DNA of 43,782 nt. It comes from Bacteriovoracaceae bacterium (GTDB taxonomy: Bacteria > Bdellovibrionota > Bacteriovoracia > Bacteriovoracales > Bacteriovoracaceae). The stretch lies in assembly GCA_018675575.1 (NCBI GenBank), contig JABGXW010000004.1, positions 1 to 43,782 on the forward strand, written 5' to 3'. Both the position numbers and the translations under genes were made by a program. The notes beneath the pieces were generated by a model. That model was not told where the DNA came from and searched no databases. It saw nothing but the letters and a program-made list of their open reading frames with translations. Positions 40,354-43,782 of this stretch are shown piece by piece (positions within the stretch are counted from its first letter, which is position 1; the number at the start of each line of letters is the position of its first letter).

Positions 40354-42757
40354 ATTTATTATTTTGCATATATTCTTGAGCTTTTAGACAAGCTTTCTCA
40401 TAAGTTGATAAAAATTCCACATCGAGACATCGTTCACTTAAACCAAAATATGTAACAGGTAGGCCTGATTTTTCATTGGCATTGTTTAAATTATGTCCTT
40501 CTCCGTAAATATCATCTTTATCATCAATTGGAAGATTTTGATTTTCAAGAATATTAGAAACAGAATAGGTTACTTTCCAAGGCAAAGATCCTTTCTTGAT
40601 TGTTTTAAGCATTTTTCTATTCCAAATAGATTTTGTGGCGGTATCATTTAATTGATCAATGAGTTCTGTATAATTTTCCTTTGAAGGTTCTAGGTAATAG
40701 ACTTCAAAATCATAAAATTTAACAGATGCATCTTCAGTTGGAACAACAAAATTCATCAAGACATTGATGCCCATTCCTTTTTCAGCGGTATTTGCAACAG
40801 AAGTTGTACGTTCTTCTTCATTTGACATTTTTACCTCAGCGCCAAAAATTTCACCATAGCCAGCTCCAACTGATCCCTCTGTTTTAAAAGAGTCTGTCAC
40901 TGTCCGAGTGTTAGTAGATGAAGTTTTGATATCAATTTCTGTGGATAAATCGAGGGCATTATTGTAGGTAAATGATAGGTAATTATGCCCGGGAGCAAGT
41001 TCACTCGCCTTATCTAGTAATTGTCTTCTTCTGTGAAAGTTATGATAGGTATGAATATCACCCACAGTGAATGAATTTTGATATTTATGTGGCAGCACTT
41101 GCCTGGCAATCATGTCGTATTGCCTAACAACTGGTCTAATATTTGTCTTTGCTAATGAATATAGTGAAGGGCCATGTTCTATTGGGTTATTATTTGAATC
41201 CAAAAATTTGTATTGTAATCCTGTAATATCATATTTAAGGAATATAAGTTTCCCAACAGGTTTCATAAATAGTTTATTTTCTGCATCCGAAGCATGTTGA
41301 ATTTCATTTGAATAAGTTTTTTTAACAATAGTTGTTTTTTTCGTAGTCACATTTTCGACGACTTTTGATTTAAATGTGGCCATGCCTGATAATTTAATGG
41401 GTACTAGTAAGGGAATTGTTCCATTCATGGACACAGAATGGACTTTAGTTTGTGCTTCCTCTTTTGATTGAGTATTCACCATAGTCATAACTTGATTAAG
41501 ATTTGTCTTTATCATCTTAGATAAACCTCTGGCAGCATTTAAAACGAAGGCCTGAGGAAGAGCTGCAAAAGACGCGAGAATATTTTCCAAAGGTACAGGT
41601 GGTGGCCCTTCAATAATTCCAACAAGCTCCATTTCTTCAAACTTAACAGCGATTGTACTGATTGGTTCCACTACTACCTTGCCTCCGTGAGAAAGGTGAA
41701 ATAATTTTGAAATTCCTTGTAGCCAATTTGAAGAAAGAGGGTAATTGAAATTTATAAGATCACATCCCGAATTCATTTTACAACTAATTGGCATTTGCAC
41801 CATGTCATAACCAAGACTTTCTTTGTTACTAAATGGTAGGGGAAACTTGTTGTTGTGTAATATCTTTCCAGGATTGAAATTTTCTAAATCTAAATAGGTT
41901 TTATGTCGTTTATTGCTTTTCGTAAATAGAATGGCGACTTTTCCAGATAACTCGGTTTTTAAGCTCGTATTTTGTATCTCGTTTACTTTGTAGAAAAGGT
42001 CTTTAACATCTGTTTGTAAAGAGATTTTACCTTTACTGAGATCATTTAAATCAATTTGAGTAATATGATGTAGTTTTTCTCCCTGAAGTGTTTGACCCGC
42101 CGTAAGCAGTACTAGTTTGGCACCTAGCTTATTAACTGAAGTTACCATGCTAAAAGTATTATGGGATAATATCTTTGCATTAATATTTAATTTAAAAACT
42201 TTTCCGTCTGAATTTCTTAAATAAGCATTGTTATTTTTTTCAAATGCAGTAAAAATTTTCCCACCATACTCTGTTACAGAGTATTGATTTGCAGATATCT
42301 TTCTACCTAAATCATCTTTTAAGTATGAACTTCTACTCCATCTCGTTTTCATTGGAGTTGACTGGGGTCTCCCCTTAAATGATCTGTATTTTATACTTGT
42401 TGTGCTAGTAGCTGGTTTATAATAATAAAATAAGGTATTTCCAGTGTTTACAGTTTGGATTTTAGATTGAGTAACTATCTTTTCTTTTCCAAAAGAAAAT
42501 CCAAAACCATCGCAGTATCGCATTCCAAGCATTGTAGCATGGGATATCCAGTGAAAGGTAAGTGATCGTTCACTCTCATTTCTTAAATTTCTAACTTCAT
42601 GATTAAAATAAGGAAGTCCACCGCATTCATAGAAAAGCCACATATGATCTGCTGCAAATTGAAATTGAATATTGTTCACATTCATTCTTGCTGCGTGGAT
42701 TTGTGAGCTCAGCAATAAACTAATTAAATAAATGAGTAATCCTATCATTTTATTCAC
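40352..42757 (-). CDS. Large exported protein of unknown function
   Basis: An 801-residue exported protein. I choose GTG 42757, since AAGGGG lies just upstream (NKMIGLLIYLISLLLSSQIHA signal follows); an ATG 20 codons earlier has none. The mature N-terminal part (~30-330) is beta-rich with a few Cys (FYECGGLPYF, MRYCDGFGFSFG). The middle has KTTIVKKTY-like charged strands. The C-terminal half contains a segment with EGSVGAGYGEIFGAEVKMSNEEERTT and an alternating strand GINVLMNFVVPTEDASVKFYDFEVYYLEP that resembles the membrane-inserting or barrel parts of pore-like proteins, but I cannot name a family. It converges on the FKBP gene through the shared terminator and ends at the adjacent hairpin. 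Confidence 0.6.
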   Translation of the reverse strand: MNKMIGLLIYLISLLLSSQIHAARMNVNNIQFQFAADHMWLFYECGGLPYFNHEVRNLRNESERSLTFHWISHATMLGMRYCDGFGFSFGKEKIVTQSKIQTVNTGNTLFYYYKPATSTTSIKYRSFKGRPQSTPMKTRWSRSSYLKDDLGRKISANQYSVTEYGGKIFTAFEKNNNAYLRNSDGKVFKLNINAKILSHNTFSMVTSVNKLGAKLVLLTAGQTLQGEKLHHITQIDLNDLSKGKISLQTDVKDLFYKVNEIQNTSLKTELSGKVAILFTKSNKRHKTYLDLENFNPGKILHNNKFPLPFSNKESLGYDMVQMPISCKMNSGCDLINFNYPLSSNWLQGISKLFHLSHGGKVVVEPISTIAVKFEEMELVGIIEGPPPVPLENILASFAALPQAFVLNAARGLSKMIKTNLNQVMTMVNTQSKEEAQTKVHSVSMNGTIPLLVPIKLSGMATFKSKVVENVTTKKTTIVKKTYSNEIQHASDAENKLFMKPVGKLIFLKYDITGLQYKFLDSNNNPIEHGPSLYSLAKTNIRPVVRQYDMIARQVLPHKYQNSFTVGDIHTYHNFHRRRQLLDKASELAPGHNYLSFTYNNALDLSTEIDIKTSSTNTRTVTDSFKTEGSVGAGYGEIFGAEVKMSNEEERTTSVANTAEKGMGINVLMNFVVPTEDASVKFYDFEVYYLEPSKENYTELIDQLNDTATKSIWNRKMLKTIKKGSLPWKVTYSVSNILENQNLPIDDKDDIYGEGHNLNNANEKSGLPVTYFGLSERCLDVEFLSTYEKACLKAQEYMQNNK

Positions 42758-43061
42758 AACTGGCCCCTTCTTTATAATTGTTTGTGGAAATATATGCATT
42801 GGAATGCAGTTTCTCAAATCGATTGTAAAAACTATTCGTTATGGTGTAGTTGTAATTTATTGTTTTTTACAAGTAAATCTTCTAAGTATATGATTTAAGA
42901 ATAGTTTGTGCGGGAAGATTCATTCTCTCTAAAAAAGTGAAGCTTGCTGGAAACTAAATGAATCAGCACAGTAAAGATTAAAGCAGAGCACAGGCATCTT
43001 CATAATTTACTGTTATAAATTGATGTGATCTATATAATAATTACGTACCCTTACGGATGTC

Positions 43062-43661
43062 TTAAGTTAGTTGATATCGTTTTTTTAACATATAAGCTAA
43101 AACGAGTGGTGCAAGTGATGCAAATAAATGTTTTAGCGTGTGACCGCTAATCAGTTGCCCTGTAAAATTAAAAATCATATCATCTGAAAACTCGACTATT
43201 TTAGCTAGAACATATAGCCCTAGCGCAATTCCTAAATATATTCTTTTAAAATCTTCTGACTTAAATAGAAATATAATAAATGGAATACAGATGAGAGGAA
43301 TAGCTTGAACATAAAAGTAAAATCTTAAATCATCAAATCTTGCCCAATAGACGACAGAAAACAATCCAAATAAAACAGTTAGTGGAAGGACAACTTTTTC
43401 TAGACTTTTTGAAATATAAGTACAAAGAAGCGCTGAAAATAATCCCATAAATCCAATCGTCAAAGGTAAACGGTCCCAGATCAAAGTTTGATTATTGGGG
43501 GTGAAATGGTAATAGGCTGAACCTATTCCAACTAAAAAAACGCCCCCAAATAAAACTAGCCAAGAGGCCTTTGCAATTTTAACAGGATATTTTTTCATGA
43601 AAATCAGACCCCAAAGTCCTGCCATTGTAAACGGTATATTCGTATGTTCGGCGCCTAGCAC
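43062..43661 (-). pseudogene. CREST-family (alkaline ceramidase-like) membrane protein, probably 5'-truncated
   Basis: About 199 residues of a multi-helix membrane hydrolase of the CREST superfamily. Its hallmarks are in order: GSAYYHFTPNN (Ser and His of motif 1), WDRLPLTIGFM (Asp), and GHTLKHLFASLA (two His). The rest reads like bacterial homologues: FYFYVQAIPLICIPFI and LAKIVEFSDDMIFNFTGQLISGHT. Bacterial relatives begin with a segment like ...LGIPN..NVLSNLPFLLVGL. Here only LGAEHTNIPFTMAGL remains, and just upstream lies the 22-nt repeat and then a gene on the other strand. GTG 43661 is a possible start, but conserved N-terminal residues are missing, so the copy is probably damaged or rearranged. 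Confidence 0.6.
43639..43660 (-). repeat. 22-nt dispersed repeat, copy 2
   Basis: Exact to one base with 2909-2930, in opposite orientation. It lies at the broken 5' end of the CREST gene and 59 bases before the start of the last gene. Confidence 0.6.
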
Positions 43662-43719
43662 CTCTTTCCCAATATAATTTTTCTTGAGAAGCTTACTCCA
43701 AATCAAAAAGGAGTTTGAT

Positions 43720-43782
43720 ATGTTCGATCTAATTAAATTAAAAAAAGATTTCAGAAAAATCCAGAAAAACAAAATGGGAAAA
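43720..43782 (+). CDS. Start of a gene running out of the window
   Basis: AAAAGGAG at 43706-43713 stands six bases before ATG 43720. The frame stays open to the window end, giving MFDLIKLKKDFRKIQKNKMG. The ribosome site and basic start look genuine. The minus-strand open frame reaching this region is therefore probably spurious beyond ~43661. Too little is visible to name it. Confidence 0.6.
   Translation, partial: MFDLIKLKKDFRKIQKNKMGK

Overview
The window is AT-rich bacterial DNA. Its gene content is most like a Bdellovibrionota predator of the Bacteriovorax/Halobacteriovorax kind. This is an inference from low GC, many lipoproteins and barrel proteins, a giant HExxH lipoprotein and an MpaA-like carboxypeptidase; no rRNA or other marker settles it. 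I see no tRNA, rRNA or CRISPR array.

Region 1 (1-9.4 kb) is an accessory, decaying island. It holds an IS66 transposase end, a glycosidase-like lipoprotein, a saccharopine dehydrogenase, a membrane protein with a recent internal duplication, a small barrel protein and a hybrid GAF/histidine kinase/receiver protein. Between them lie gene-poor stretches with remnants: the broken start of a probable tyrosine recombinase and a frameshifted BspA-like surface lipoprotein. A 22-nt repeat here recurs at the far right edge of the window, where it coincides with the truncated end of a CREST-family membrane gene.

Region 2 (9.5-18.9 kb, minus strand) is the most distinctive part. It is a tightly packed run thrS > Ddl-like ATP-grasp ligase > 1021-residue aminotransferase/GNAT/pseudo-aminotransferase fusion > self-cleaving C45 Ntn hydrolase/acyltransferase > second class III aminotransferase > CoA-transferase A > CoA-transferase B. 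Gaps between genes are at most about 24 nt and several genes overlap. I recognise every family but not the combination. It looks like an undescribed pathway that makes or breaks an amide or peptide of a diamino or omega-amino acid and routes the carbon through CoA. Substrates are unknown.

Region 3 (19-28.6 kb, plus strand) has a TPR/winged-helix regulator divergent from thrS, a small secreted protein and RimI, then the translation operon rimP-nusA-infB-rbfA-truB and a membrane-anchored ferredoxin. A terminator-like hairpin with nine T's ends one base before the rimP ATG. rbfA appears to start at ATT, with a 12-bp inverted repeat in its first codons.

Region 4 (28.8-43.8 kb) holds envelope and core genes: a secreted unknown, a 1581-aa zinc metalloprotease lipoprotein next to an outer-membrane barrel protein, an MpaA-like carboxypeptidase, tyrS-rnhA-e(P4)-like phosphatase (also apparently ATT-started), an FKBP lipoprotein with a bidirectional terminator, a large exported unknown, the truncated CREST protein, and the start of a gene leaving the window.
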